Source: SFTJ01 sp045613305
GTDB lineage: Bacteria > Bacteroidota > Bacteroidia > Bacteroidales > Muribaculaceae
Direction: 5' to 3'
Assembly: GCA_045613305.1 (NCBI GenBank)
Contig: JAZLAU010000006.1
Coordinates: 1-29,231, forward strand
Length of the DNA stretch: 29,231 bases
A program made the translations under genes and the position numbers. Positions 1 through 8,536 of this stretch are shown piece after piece. Every line of letters starts with the position of its first letter. The first letter of the stretch is position 1. Below the pieces are notes generated by a model. It saw only the letters and a list, made by a program, of their open reading frames with translations, was not told where the DNA came from and ran no database searches.

Positions 1-1760
1 GTCGGCTGCTGTGGCCTTAATGTCGACTGTACCTACCTTGTGCGCGGTTACTACGCCGCTGCTCGATACGCTCGCTACGCTTGCGTCTGAACTGCTCCAG
101 GTGACGTTCTTGTTTGTGGCGGTGCTTGGAGATACACTGGCTGTCAATGTCAAGGTTTCGCTCGCCTTCAATGTCGCTGCGGTTTTGCTTAAGGTGATGC
201 CGCTGACAGAAGTAGCTGCTACGGTTACCTTGCATACTGCGCTCACGTTGCTGCCGTCTGTTGACTTTGCTGTAATGTTCGCTGTACCCAGTTTTTTCGC
301 AGTAACAACGCCGCTGCTTGATACTGTAGCCACTGTTTCGTCTGAACTGCTCCAGGTGATATTCTTGTTAGTAGCATCAGAAGGCCATACACTTGCTGTC
401 AAAGACAAAGTTTCTGACACCTTCATAGTAGCTGTAGTCTTATTTATCACAATACTGGTCACCGGAGTAGCTGCTACGGTTACCTTACATACTGCGCTGA
501 TGTTGCTGCCGTCTGTTGACTTTGCTGTGATATTCGCTGTGCCCACTTTTATCGCAGTAACAACGCCGGTGCTTGATACTGTAGCCACACTTTCATTTGA
601 ACTGGTCCATGTGACGGTTTTGTTACTTGCAGTTGAAGGTGACACGGTTGCGGTCAAGGTATAAGTATCGGTCGCTTCAAGGGTGACCGAGGTCTTATTT
701 AATGTTATGGCAGTCACAGGGGTTGCCGCTACTGTAATCTTGCATACAGCAGTCACATTTGTGCCATCACTTGACTTGGCAGTAATATTCACAGAGCCCA
801 CCTTGTGTGCAGTAACAACACCATCGCTCGTTACTGACGCAATATTTGAGTCCGAACTGCTCCAGGTAATCTTCTTGTTAGTGGCATCAGAAGGCGAAAC
901 GGTTGCAGTTAAGGTTACAGTTTCTGTTGCCTTCAATGTAGCGGACGTTTTGTTTAGGGTGATACTGGTCACTGGAGTTGCCACTACACTAACCTTGCAT
1001 ACAGCGCTCTTATTAGTGCCGTCGGTGGTTGTAGCAGTAATGTCAGCGGAACCTATTTTAAGCGCAGTCACTAAACCGCCACTTGAAACCGTTGCCACTG
1101 TTTCATCTGTACTGCTCCATTTTACTGTCTTATTTGTTGCATTTGATGGTGATACAGTTGCACTCAAATTTACAGTTTCGCCGGCCTTAAGAGTTGCAGT
1201 CGTTTTGTTTAATGAAACACCTGTTGCCTCTACCGGATATATAGATATCTTACATACTGCACTTACGTTACTGCCGTCAGTTGAAGTGGCAGTGATGTCC
1301 ACAGTGCCTACCTTTTTTGCAGTAACGACACCTGCACTCGTTACAGATGCAATATTTGAGTCCGAACTTTTCCATTCAAGAGTTTTATTTACGGCTGTTT
1401 CTGGATAAACAGTCGCTTTCAACGTGACAGTTTGTCCTGTATATAGGCTTGTCGATGTCTTATCCAACACGATGCCTGCGACCTGTAAGTTCGGGTTAGG
1501 TAGAATAGTGAATATACATGTCGCGCTCAAATTACTACCGTCAGCAGTAGTTGCTGTAATTTCTACAGTTCCTTCTTTATGAGCGGTTACCACTCCTTGC
1601 TTAACTGTAGCTACACTTTCATTCGAACTGCGCCAAGTAACATTTGTGGTCTGTACATTGTCTGGCAAAAGTGTCGCTTTTAGTGTAAATGTTTCTCCGG
1701 CAAACATACCTGCCGTTGTATAATTCAATTTAAGAGTTTTAGTGGCCTCCATAATTTCAA
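1..1760 (-). repeat. Tandem BIG2-domain repeats, 255-bp period
   Basis: The tryptophan-containing core (plus strand actgctcca or close variants) recurs at 91, 346, 601, 856, 1111, 1366 and 1627. The first six are exactly 255 bp (85 codons) apart and the last is 261 bp away. The units differ in many bases, so this is diverged domain duplication inside one gene rather than recent identical repeats. Units nearest the left edge are the most alike. The array probably continues beyond position 1. Confidence 0.9.
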
Positions 1761-2439
1761 AATATTGCCACTCCTGCTTTCCCTGAAATTCAGAAAGTCT
1801 TCCCACTGGAACCACTAATATCGCTCCGCTTGATGATATCCCATTTGATGGAAAAGCATTCACGTTAACAGTAGGCTTCGCTGTTCCTTCTATCGTTACC
1901 TTTTTAATATTACAATCGCCAAATGCATACGAGCCAATTTCTGTTACACTATTGCCTATAGTAACTTCTTCCAAACTTGTAGCATAATAAAAGGCACTAC
2001 TTTCCACTTTACCGCCTCCAATGTTCGCTGTCTTTAAGGAAGAACAAGAATTAAACGCATCCTGTCCGATTGTCGTAACTGTCGACGGAATATTTATTGA
2101 TGTTAGTCCCGTGCCACAAAATGAGCCTTGCCCAAGAGTTGTCACTGAACTCGGAATTGATACTGATTTTAGGCTTGGACAATACTTAAAGGCATTACCC
2201 GATACCCCCACCACCTTATACGTATTTCCGTTATACGTTACAGATGACGGAATAGTGACAGTGCCCGTATATTCATCTTTAAAGTCATCAACCCCACTTC
2301 CTTTATAGGTTACCTCTACGGTTCTATTGGTAGAAATGCTACTTGTAATTTTGTAAAAAATACCATCTACCTCAAAATCATGAGCCCATAACGGCAATAT
2401 TGCCGCAAGCATCAAAACAGTCAGTATAAATCTTTTCAT
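1..2439 (-). CDS. Secreted LRR_5 (BspA-like) / BIG2 repeat surface protein, partial
   Basis: Reading the minus strand from the ATG at 2439 gives 813 uninterrupted codons that run off the left edge, so the C-terminus is missing. Residues 1-19 (MKRFILTVLMLAAILPLWA) form a signal peptide. About residues 55-200 carry BspA-type LRR_5 repeats (pattern SxxxVxIPxSVTxIGxxAFxxC), followed by a short linker. From about residue 240 onward come seven bacterial Ig-like (BIG2) repeats, each with a WSSSDxxVATVSSxGxVTA core. The family is surface-exposed or secreted and often linked to adhesion; that role is inferred, not shown. The long plus-strand open frames across this stretch are shadows of this regular coding sequence. 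The gene is divergent from the kinase unit at 2665, whose kinase also has LRR_5 repeats. Any C-terminal sorting domain would lie outside the window. Confidence 0.9.
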   Translation of the reverse strand, partial: MKRFILTVLMLAAILPLWAHDFEVDGIFYKITSSISTNRTVEVTYKGSGVDDFKDEYTGTVTIPSSVTYNGNTYKVVGVSGNAFKYCPSLKSVSIPSSVTTLGQGSFCGTGLTSINIPSTVTTIGQDAFNSCSSLKTANIGGGKVESSAFYYATSLEEVTIGNSVTEIGSYAFGDCNIKKVTIEGTAKPTVNVNAFPSNGISSSGAILVVPVGRLSEFQGKQEWQYFEIMEATKTLKLNYTTAGMFAGETFTLKATLLPDNVQTTNVTWRSSNESVATVKQGVVTAHKEGTVEITATTADGSNLSATCIFTILPNPNLQVAGIVLDKTSTSLYTGQTVTLKATVYPETAVNKTLEWKSSDSNIASVTSAGVVTAKKVGTVDITATSTDGSNVSAVCKISIYPVEATGVSLNKTTATLKAGETVNLSATVSPSNATNKTVKWSSTDETVATVSSGGLVTALKIGSADITATTTDGTNKSAVCKVSVVATPVTSITLNKTSATLKATETVTLTATVSPSDATNKKITWSSSDSNIASVTSDGVVTAHKVGSVNITAKSSDGTNVTAVCKITVAATPVTAITLNKTSVTLEATDTYTLTATVSPSTASNKTVTWTSSNESVATVSSTGVVTAIKVGTANITAKSTDGSNISAVCKVTVAATPVTSIVINKTTATMKVSETLSLTASVWPSDATNKNITWSSSDETVATVSSSGVVTAKKLGTANITAKSTDGSNVSAVCKVTVAATSVSGITLSKTAATLKASETLTLTASVSPSTATNKNVTWSSSDASVASVSSSGVVTAHKVGTVDIKATAAD

Positions 2440-2628
2440 ATTGTTTTTATTTATTTTGTTTATTTTCCGTTCCAAATCGCCATAAGCAGGAATAACATAT
2501 TTTATCCCAACAAGTTACCTCATTTGCAAAATCAATGACGCATTGCCATAGCTTTTGCCCAATTTTTCACAAAATTAGACATTCTGACACGAAAACATTT
2601 GATCCTTTTTGGTCCTTTTTAGAGTTTC

Positions 2629-2660
2629 TTTGCTTTATTGATTTGGTTTCTTTAAATTTG
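2629..2660 (+). promoter_or_regulatory. Bacteroidetes-type promoter for the 2665 gene
   Basis: TTTG at 2629-2632, then 20 nt, then TAAATTTG at 2653-2660, an exact match to the -33 TTTG / -7 TAnnTTTG consensus. Only four bases separate the -7 box from the ATG at 2665, so transcription should begin at or next to the start codon. Confidence 0.7.
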
Positions 2661-2664
2661 CAAC

Positions 2665-3261
2665 ATGAAGAGTGAATTAAGTTCAGAATTGCAACAAGCG
2701 CTGCGTAATGCCGTTGAAAAATCGGTTGGACAGAAAATGAATACGCCAAAGGACTTCGACATCTTGGCGCATCGCATTTTTATGTCAACTCATAAATATG
2801 TTTCTCCTACCACGCTGAAACGCTTTTGGCATTATCTTGAAGAAAGCGAAAATTATGTGCCCCGCCTGTTTACGCTTGATTTGCTCTCAATGTTTGTGGG
2901 ATACCAAAATTGGGATGCTTATTGCCAGTTTTCTACTGCTAATAAGACAATTCACAGCGATTTCGTCAAATCGCCTAACCTCTACACCACATCGCTTATT
3001 GAGGGCGACATGCTCAATCTAATGTGGACGCCTGACCGCTGTGTAACCATAAAATATATGGGCGAAGACTTGTTTGAAGTGACCGAATCGGTTAACAGCA
3101 AACTGAAAGTTGGCGACCGCTTTTGCTGCGGATGCTTCATTGAGCGAGAAGCACTTTATTTAACCAGACTTGTACGCGATGGCAAAGCTCTGGGTGCTTA
3201 TGTTTGCGGCAAAGAGGATGGCATTAAATTTACCCGTGTGTATTCTAAAGAAAATCAGTGA
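2665..3261 (+). CDS. Putative DNA-binding regulatory protein paired with the kinase gene
   Basis: 198 residues, no signal peptide or membrane segment, so cytoplasmic. Residues 1-80 resemble an N-terminal module I know from many Bacteroidetes proteins: a helix ending in a LAxRIF segment, then a VSxxTLKRFWHYL helix, then a LDLLSMFVGYQNWDAYC segment. I take this as a probable helix-turn-helix-like domain, but that is family memory rather than a search result. The remainder (about 95-198) is a beta-rich domain with a CCGC motif near residue 151 and no recognised catalytic site. It is followed 24 nt later by the kinase gene, so the two are probably co-transcribed; it could be a regulator or a kinase partner. 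The start is supported by the promoter immediately upstream. Confidence 0.75.
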   Translation: MKSELSSELQQALRNAVEKSVGQKMNTPKDFDILAHRIFMSTHKYVSPTTLKRFWHYLEESENYVPRLFTLDLLSMFVGYQNWDAYCQFSTANKTIHSDFVKSPNLYTTSLIEGDMLNLMWTPDRCVTIKYMGEDLFEVTESVNSKLKVGDRFCCGCFIEREALYLTRLVRDGKALGAYVCGKEDGIKFTRVYSKENQ

Positions 3262-3285
3262 TTTTCCCTTAAAAACAATTACTCC

Positions 3286-4899
3286 ATGTCAAGTTTTATC
3301 GACGATTTCAATATTGACCGATTAGGCTTCGATTGGGCCAAGCCCGTGGTTGCAGAGGGGAGCACGTGTGATTGTTTCGTGGTACAGATTGACGGGAAGA
3401 TGCACTTCATGAAAAAGCTGAAGGATGAATTCTATGAAAACATCACTTATCGCAATCTTCTGAAAAAGGAATTTCAAGTTGGTAAATCCATTTGCCACCC
3501 TAACATCGTAAAATACGATTCTATCAACGACAGCGACGATGCTTGCTATATTCTGATGGAAAACATTGTGGGCAAAACATTAAACGAATTTATCGATTTA
3601 AAGCCCGACTACTTCCAATCGCGCGCAAACTTCGATAAATTTTTCTTGCAACTGCTTAGCGCACTCAATTGCCTGCACCAAAACCACGTGGTGTATAGCG
3701 ACCTAAAGCCCCAAAACATAATGATTACCCAGGTTAATAACGATGTGAAACTTATTGACTTGGGATTCTGCTACACCGACTCGTTTACTAACACGGCTGG
3801 CACAACTGAAGGCTATAGTGCACCAGAACACACAGAGAAGAGTTCTTTAGACATCACTACCGACATCTACGGCATAGGACGCATAATTGAATTTATTGCC
3901 CTTAATTCCCGTCACAACTTGCCTAACGTTTACAGCAAAATCATGCAACGCTGCTTGAAAGTGCGTAAGCAAGACCGTTTTCAAAACACCAGCGAGATAG
4001 TAAAACTCATAAACCAACGAAAGCACACAATGCGCAAGGTCTTAATTAGCGCTCTGGCTTGCACTTTACTCTTTTTTACCTATAAAACCGTTATTCATAC
4101 CGACACTTTCGTTTCATGGTGGGACAGTTTCCAAATCATCACTCCCGATGTTGATTACGATGTAATAAACAACCACTCATACTACAGTGTGCTATCGGAA
4201 AAAGACGGAACATGCCAAGTGGTAGGCCAAGATAATTCGCCCAACGTATATTTACACAAAGAGGTTAAAATAAACGGCAAGGCCTATCGCATGTCATACA
4301 TTGCCCCTAAAGCATTTCACAACAAAACCTATCTGCGGTCGGTGTACATTCCCGAAAGCGTAGATTCGATTGGCTCAATGGCATTTCACAGTTGCCACAA
4401 CATAAGCAGCATAAACATTCCTAACAGTGTGAAATACATTGGCAACAACGCCTTCTATGGTTGTAAAAAAGCCACCTTCGTGAAACTTTCGGAATCAATC
4501 ACCACTATTCGCCGTGGAACGTTTGTGGCGTGCAAAATGAAAACCATCAACATTCCCGAAGGAGTAACACTCATCGAACTCGATGCTTTTGGGATTTGCG
4601 ATTCGTTAGAACACGTCACCTTGCCACAATCACTCACAACACTTGAACGCGGGGTGTTCTATAAATGCCAATCGCTGAAAAACATTACCATACCTAAAAA
4701 TGTGACTTCAATAGGCGAATATTTGCTATTTGGATGCGACAACCTTACCGACATCTACAACCACGCCATTGTTCCTCAAATTGTGCCTCCTATACACCAC
4801 AACCCTGCACAAATAACTTTGCACGTGCCTAAACAATCGGTTGATGACTATCGCCAAACTGAGATTTGGAACCAAATGAATATCGTTGGCGACCTCTAA
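3286..4899 (+). CDS. Ser/Thr protein kinase with TM segment and extracytoplasmic LRR_5 repeats
   Basis: 537 residues. About residues 15-245 are a eukaryote-like protein kinase domain: a degenerate glycine loop (VAEGSTCDCFVV), a Lys at 43/44, a candidate helix-C Glu62, a catalytic loop YSDLKPQN with Asp139, a DLG metal site (Asp158) and APE near 180. The HRD arginine is replaced by Ser, making it a non-RD kinase. Residues about 251-267 are one hydrophobic membrane segment with basic residues just before it, placing the kinase inside and the rest outside. Residues about 340-500 are BspA-type LRR_5 repeats (AFxxCxxLxxIxIPxSVxxI). The arrangement suggests a receptor-like kinase sensing through its LRR part. 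It sits next to the divergent secreted LRR_5/BIG2 gene. Substrate and signal are unknown. Confidence 0.88.
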   Translation: MSSFIDDFNIDRLGFDWAKPVVAEGSTCDCFVVQIDGKMHFMKKLKDEFYENITYRNLLKKEFQVGKSICHPNIVKYDSINDSDDACYILMENIVGKTLNEFIDLKPDYFQSRANFDKFFLQLLSALNCLHQNHVVYSDLKPQNIMITQVNNDVKLIDLGFCYTDSFTNTAGTTEGYSAPEHTEKSSLDITTDIYGIGRIIEFIALNSRHNLPNVYSKIMQRCLKVRKQDRFQNTSEIVKLINQRKHTMRKVLISALACTLLFFTYKTVIHTDTFVSWWDSFQIITPDVDYDVINNHSYYSVLSEKDGTCQVVGQDNSPNVYLHKEVKINGKAYRMSYIAPKAFHNKTYLRSVYIPESVDSIGSMAFHSCHNISSINIPNSVKYIGNNAFYGCKKATFVKLSESITTIRRGTFVACKMKTINIPEGVTLIELDAFGICDSLEHVTLPQSLTTLERGVFYKCQSLKNITIPKNVTSIGEYLLFGCDNLTDIYNHAIVPQIVPPIHHNPAQITLHVPKQSVDDYRQTEIWNQMNIVGDL

Positions 4900-5084
4900 A
4901 ACTCAGCGGCCACTGCCTAAAAATCAGTTAATTTTCTTAATGTTCCAAATTGCATTTTTCTTGACGGCTTTACACTATTTGCTCCTATGAGATAAAAACC
5001 TATTGCTCCTCATTTAATGCGCAGTTTGGTTTCTATGGAGAGAATCTCATTAAAATCGAAAATCTTTATAAGATAACTATTACA

Positions 5085-5108
5085 AGGGCCATCTGGGTGG
5101 ATGGTCCT
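5085..5108 (+). terminator. Short hairpin after the kinase gene
   Basis: AGGGCCATC (5085-5093) can pair with GATGGTCCT (5100-5108) in 9 pairs with one G-T and a 6-nt loop. No T-run follows, so it may act as a 3' stabilising structure rather than a classical terminator. The rest of 4900-5084 shows no gene or other recognisable element. Confidence 0.4.
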
Positions 5109-5120
5109 CTACATAACAAA

Positions 5121-5159
5121 AACAGTAAAGGGATTGTGAATCACAATCCCTTTACTGTT
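5121..5159 (-). terminator. Strong hairpin terminator for the 8352-5164 operon
   Basis: AACAGTAAAGGGATTGT (5121-5137) is perfectly complementary to ACAATCCCTTTACTGTT (5143-5159), with one further possible pair inside. On the minus strand the stem begins four bases after the stop codon at 5164 and is followed by TTTTTG, fitting rho-independent termination of the leftward operon. It lies between convergent units and may also act on the plus strand. Confidence 0.85.
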
Positions 5160-5163
5160 AATA

Positions 5164-6228
5164 TCATTTTTCTTTATCGTCTTCTTCCTCAACCAGTCGA
5201 GCGGCTTTTATGCCTGTTTTTGGCTGGTCCACTTTCAATCGCTGTCCGCGTTTCAAAGGCAGTTCTTCATCATCCACTGCTTCGCCCGATTTTTCTTGCC
5301 CATCGGCAGGGGCGTTTAAGCCCGGATTCTGATTAGATGCGTCGGTGCTGATGCTGTCGGTTGGCAAATGCCCTGCTGTGCCCGGGTCTATCAACTTGCC
5401 GTCGTCATCAATGTTTGGCCACTTCTTCTTCGAGGTTTTGAACGTGTAGTAAACCGACATGCCCACATATAGGCTCGACTCGCGCGAACCAAATCCAGGA
5501 ATATACCACGGATTGATTTCACCATTTTTCTTATGCTTAAACACGGTGTGATATTTCACCGTCCACCCGGCCGAAATCGGGCCGCTCAATTGCACCTTCA
5601 GGCCTGCCACCACCTCGCCATACAAGGCATTCGATTTCATGGTTGGCACCTCAAGTTTTTCCGATTCGCCCCAATATCCGTTGTCGACTGTGACACCTGT
5701 TATAGAATATTTGAATGCAGAGTATCCTCCCCTTACACCCACAAAGAACTGGTATCGCGGATGGCTTTTAAACAGAAAGTTATAGTCGGCACCAAGTTTG
5801 GCATAAAACGACCACGGTGTTTTGTAAGTATAGTTCAAACCATCGGGCGTGCTGTTGGCCCTACCAACGCCCAACTCCAACGCCGGGAACAAGCGGTTCC
5901 ACATATTCACCTTTAGCGACACGTCGTAACTCTCATACGATTGGCCAAACAATTTTGCCACCAAATCCCAGAAGTTAACACCCACAGTCACATCGGTTAT
6001 AAGCGGATAGCGTGGATAAATCTTGGCAATGCTATCGCGGCGCAAACTGTCGAGCACCAGAGAGTCGCGTTCCACATATTCCAGTTTCTCGCCCTTGCGA
6101 GGAAGCAATGTGCGATTGGTGCTTTTCTCTACCGGGGTAATAAAACGCTTGCCCGTGGTTTGTCCATAGCACGCCATTGCTGCCATCGACACCATTATTC
6201 CCACTAATATGCAAATCGTTTTTCTCAT
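5164..6228 (-). CDS. DUF6048-like outer-membrane beta-barrel protein
   Basis: 354 residues. A signal peptide (about 1-22, ending near CYGQ) is followed by a short linker and a region from about residue 75 to 265 made of alternating strands rich in Tyr, Phe and Gly (for example FFVGVRGGYSAFKYSI and LYVGMSVYYTFK), typical of a small outer-membrane barrel. The tail (about 270-354) is polar, rich in Asp, Glu and Lys, and probably disordered. I recognise it as resembling the Bacteroidales DUF6048 family; function is unknown. It lies 13 bp after the lipoprotein gene, a pairing seen in Bacteroidales, and is the last gene of the operon. Confidence 0.75.
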   Translation of the reverse strand: MRKTICILVGIMVSMAAMACYGQTTGKRFITPVEKSTNRTLLPRKGEKLEYVERDSLVLDSLRRDSIAKIYPRYPLITDVTVGVNFWDLVAKLFGQSYESYDVSLKVNMWNRLFPALELGVGRANSTPDGLNYTYKTPWSFYAKLGADYNFLFKSHPRYQFFVGVRGGYSAFKYSITGVTVDNGYWGESEKLEVPTMKSNALYGEVVAGLKVQLSGPISAGWTVKYHTVFKHKKNGEINPWYIPGFGSRESSLYVGMSVYYTFKTSKKKWPNIDDDGKLIDPGTAGHLPTDSISTDASNQNPGLNAPADGQEKSGEAVDDEELPLKRGQRLKVDQPKTGIKAARLVEEEDDKEK

Positions 6229-6241
6229 ATCATCACAAGCA

Positions 6242-6760
6242 TTATTGCGCTGTTCGCATGTATAGCAACACCGACACTGTGCTCAAGTTTGTAACTCTGT
6301 TATAGGGCACGCTTATAGAATCTATCATGTTATCGGTGCATTCATAGTCAAGAATGTCGAAAGCATAAATCACCCCGCACTCACTCGAATCGAATATCGG
6401 CACCAAATCGTATTTAAACGTCAAAGTGTCGTTAAACGAAGGATGGCTGATGGCCTTCTGATTATAGTGAATCACAAACTGTGTGCTGTTGGCAGTGTAT
6501 CTAAAAGGCAACGGAATGTCGCTCACCCTGTAGGCATTGTCAAATATCATGCTGTCGCCAGGAGCACCTATGCCATACACACTGATGCTGTCAACCATTA
6601 TCATCTTCTTGGTGGCCATCGAGTATAGGCGTGCAGTGGTTATGCTCTGAGTCTTGCTGTTACAGCCATCACCGCCACACGATGATATGGCGCCCACAAG
6701 CAGCAGAAGCATTGCCAGCAGAGGCAATTTTCTCAATATGTCGGTTCTCAATAGTCGCAC
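6242..6760 (-). CDS. DUF6452-like lipoprotein
   Basis: 172 residues. The N-terminus has basic residues, a hydrophobic run and a lipobox ISSC-G at about 26-29, so it should be a lipoprotein exported by Sec and lipidated at that Cys. The mature part is a beta-rich domain of about 140 residues with conserved-looking blocks DSISVYG, PLPFRY and FDSSECGVIYAFDI. It resembles the Bacteroidales DUF6452 family, whose function is not known. It is 13 bp upstream of the beta-barrel gene, so the two products probably act together in the outer membrane. Confidence 0.72.
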   Translation of the reverse strand: MRLLRTDILRKLPLLAMLLLLVGAISSCGGDGCNSKTQSITTARLYSMATKKMIMVDSISVYGIGAPGDSMIFDNAYRVSDIPLPFRYTANSTQFVIHYNQKAISHPSFNDTLTFKYDLVPIFDSSECGVIYAFDILDYECTDNMIDSISVPYNRVTNLSTVSVLLYMRTAQ

Positions 6761-6795
6761 CTCTTTTGATTTTTGCGTTTATGCTATTCGTTTTT

Positions 6796-7749
6796 TTACT
6801 TTATTTCTTCCTCTATTTCATAGCGGTTGCGTTCTTGCGAATTGCGAGCAATAAGTTCGCCCACAAAACCAGTCAAGAACAATTGTGTGCCAAGTATCAT
6901 CAGCGTTAATGCGATGTAGAAGTATGGCGAATCTGTTACCAATATGTAGTCGTTACCAGCCCACATGTTATACAGTTTCACACCGCCCACAACAATTGCC
7001 GACAAGAAACCAAGGATAAACATCAAACTGCCCAGCAAACCAAAGAAATGCATTGGCTTCACGCCAAACTTCGACATAAACCACAATGTCAACAAGTCGA
7101 GATAACCGTTAACAAAGCGGTCAAGACCGAATTTTGTAGAGCCATACTTGCGGGCTTGATGTTGCACCACCTTTTCGCCAATCTTGTTAAAGCCGGCGTT
7201 CTTTGCCAAATATGGCACATAGCGGTGCATGTCGCCATACACCTCAATGTGCTTCACCACTTTCTTACGATAAGCCTTCAGGCCACAGTTAAAGTCGTGA
7301 AGATTGTGAATGCCGCTCACCTTACGCGCTGTGGCATTGAAAAGTTTTGTAGGAATAGTCTTCGACAATGGGTCGTAACGCTTCTTCTTCCAACCCGACA
7401 CAAGGTCATAGCCTTCCTCCTTAATCATTCTGTACAATTCTGGAATTTCGTCAGGGCTATCCTGCAAATCGGCATCCATTGTGATAACCACATCGCCCTC
7501 AACTCGCTCAAAACCAGTATTCAATGCTGGCGACTTGCCATAGTTGCGGCGAAAACAAACACCCTTCATGGCCGGATTCTTTTCGCTCAACTGCTTTATA
7601 ACCTCCCACGAGTTGTCGGTGCTTCCGTCGTTAATGAAAAGCACTTCATAGGTGAAGTTGTTTTCGGCCATCACACGCTCTATCCACGCTGCCAATTCTG
7701 GTAGCGACTCGGCTTCGTTATACAATGGTACTACTACTGAAATATCCAT
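6796..7749 (-). CDS. GT2 family glycosyltransferase, polyprenyl-phosphate type
   Basis: 317 residues. The GT-A domain starts at MDISVVVPLYNEAESLPEL and contains INDGSTDNSW (about 40-49) and the nucleotide-sugar site DADLQDSPDEIP (about 92-103). The C-terminus has two membrane segments (about 235-258 and 273-296) followed by a charged tail. This architecture matches DPM1/GtrB-like enzymes, which transfer a sugar from a nucleotide donor to undecaprenyl phosphate on the inner face of the cytoplasmic membrane. The sugar cannot be read from the sequence. It lies 48 bp after the DUF4199-like gene, in the same operon. Confidence 0.88.
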   Translation of the reverse strand: MDISVVVPLYNEAESLPELAAWIERVMAENNFTYEVLFINDGSTDNSWEVIKQLSEKNPAMKGVCFRRNYGKSPALNTGFERVEGDVVITMDADLQDSPDEIPELYRMIKEEGYDLVSGWKKKRYDPLSKTIPTKLFNATARKVSGIHNLHDFNCGLKAYRKKVVKHIEVYGDMHRYVPYLAKNAGFNKIGEKVVQHQARKYGSTKFGLDRFVNGYLDLLTLWFMSKFGVKPMHFFGLLGSLMFILGFLSAIVVGGVKLYNMWAGNDYILVTDSPYFYIALTLMILGTQLFLTGFVGELIARNSQERNRYEIEEEIK

Positions 7750-7797
7750 ATATCGTATTTTTTTAATTTTTGTCTATTGTTATCTCATGAAAAACGC

Positions 7798-8352
7798 CTA
7801 CACAGCATTGTTGCGTCCTAACCCGGCAAGCCACGCTATAGGCAGCGACAATATCGACCCCACCATAATGGTGTTAACTATCATATCGAGCACAAACTGT
7901 ATGTTGGTTGGCAACTCACCGCGCTCAATGGCCGTCTTTAGCACATTAACCAACTCAGAGTCTCTCAATTCGGGCACCATCCTATAGGCGTTAATAGCCT
8001 CTTGAGCCTTCTCATAAAGGAAGTCGGGATGCCAGAATTCCAGCCAAACATAGGTCACCAATGCCACTATAAGCGAGGCAAAAGTGAACGTCATAAGCCC
8101 CACCGACCATAGTCGCAAGAAAGGCGTCTCGCCGTTTTCGGCACGAAAAACACTGCGCAGAATTTTAAACAGAACAAACGGCACACCTGCCACCATCGTC
8201 AATGTGAATGCCGACCAAAACGGGTCGCCTTCGCTATTGACAAAGGTCAAAAACATTATCGACAGATATAACCCGAAAAACGCGCCTCTGTGTGCGCCTA
8301 TTTCTACCGGAGTGGCCAATGCACCCGCTTCTCCTTTTTCTTCTTTTTTCAC
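7798..8352 (-). CDS. DUF4199-like membrane protein
   Basis: 184 residues with a charged cytoplasmic N-terminus and four hydrophobic segments (about 24-40, 45-64, 82-106 and 155-178). The segment between the third and fourth (WHPDFLYEKAQEAINAYRMV) is typical of DUF4199, a Bacteroidota family often found directly upstream of a GT2 gene, as here. Function is unknown. The start codon is GTG at 8352, four bases after an exact -7 box, so the mRNA is probably leaderless. It is the first gene of the leftward operon. Confidence 0.78.
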   Translation of the reverse strand: MKKEEKGEAGALATPVEIGAHRGAFFGLYLSIMFLTFVNSEGDPFWSAFTLTMVAGVPFVLFKILRSVFRAENGETPFLRLWSVGLMTFTFASLIVALVTYVWLEFWHPDFLYEKAQEAINAYRMVPELRDSELVNVLKTAIERGELPTNIQFVLDMIVNTIMVGSILSLPIAWLAGLGRNNAV

Positions 8353-8356
8353 ACCA

Positions 8357-8364
8357 CAAAGTTA
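8357..8364 (-). promoter_or_regulatory. -7 promoter box for the DUF4199-GT2 operon
   Basis: The minus strand reads TAACTTTG here, an exact TAnnTTTG match, with only TGGT between it and the GTG start codon. The -33 region is a weak match (TTTA about 19 nt upstream). Confidence 0.6.
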
Positions 8365-8536
8365 TTAAATCTCCGTGAGATATTAAAATGAAACACTATT
8401 CGGCAAGTAAGTTTTGAGCCTCATTTCACATTATTTACACATAAATGGCATTCAGCCCACTCATCAGCCACTAATTTTCACTTACTGGTGCTTCACGCCG
8501 CACATGAAAAACGCTCGGCTATTTTATGCCATATTC

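Noticed and set aside
11..1408. Two long plus-strand open frames of 217 and 241 codons at the left edge.
   Set aside because: They are antisense shadows of the BIG2 repeat gene. The minus strand gives a continuous 813-codon frame with signal peptide, LRR_5 and BIG2 motifs.
1..1760. Regular repeats as a CRISPR or satellite array.
   Set aside because: The 255-bp period is a whole number of codons, units are diverged, and they translate to BIG2 domains; there are no short identical repeats with unique spacers.
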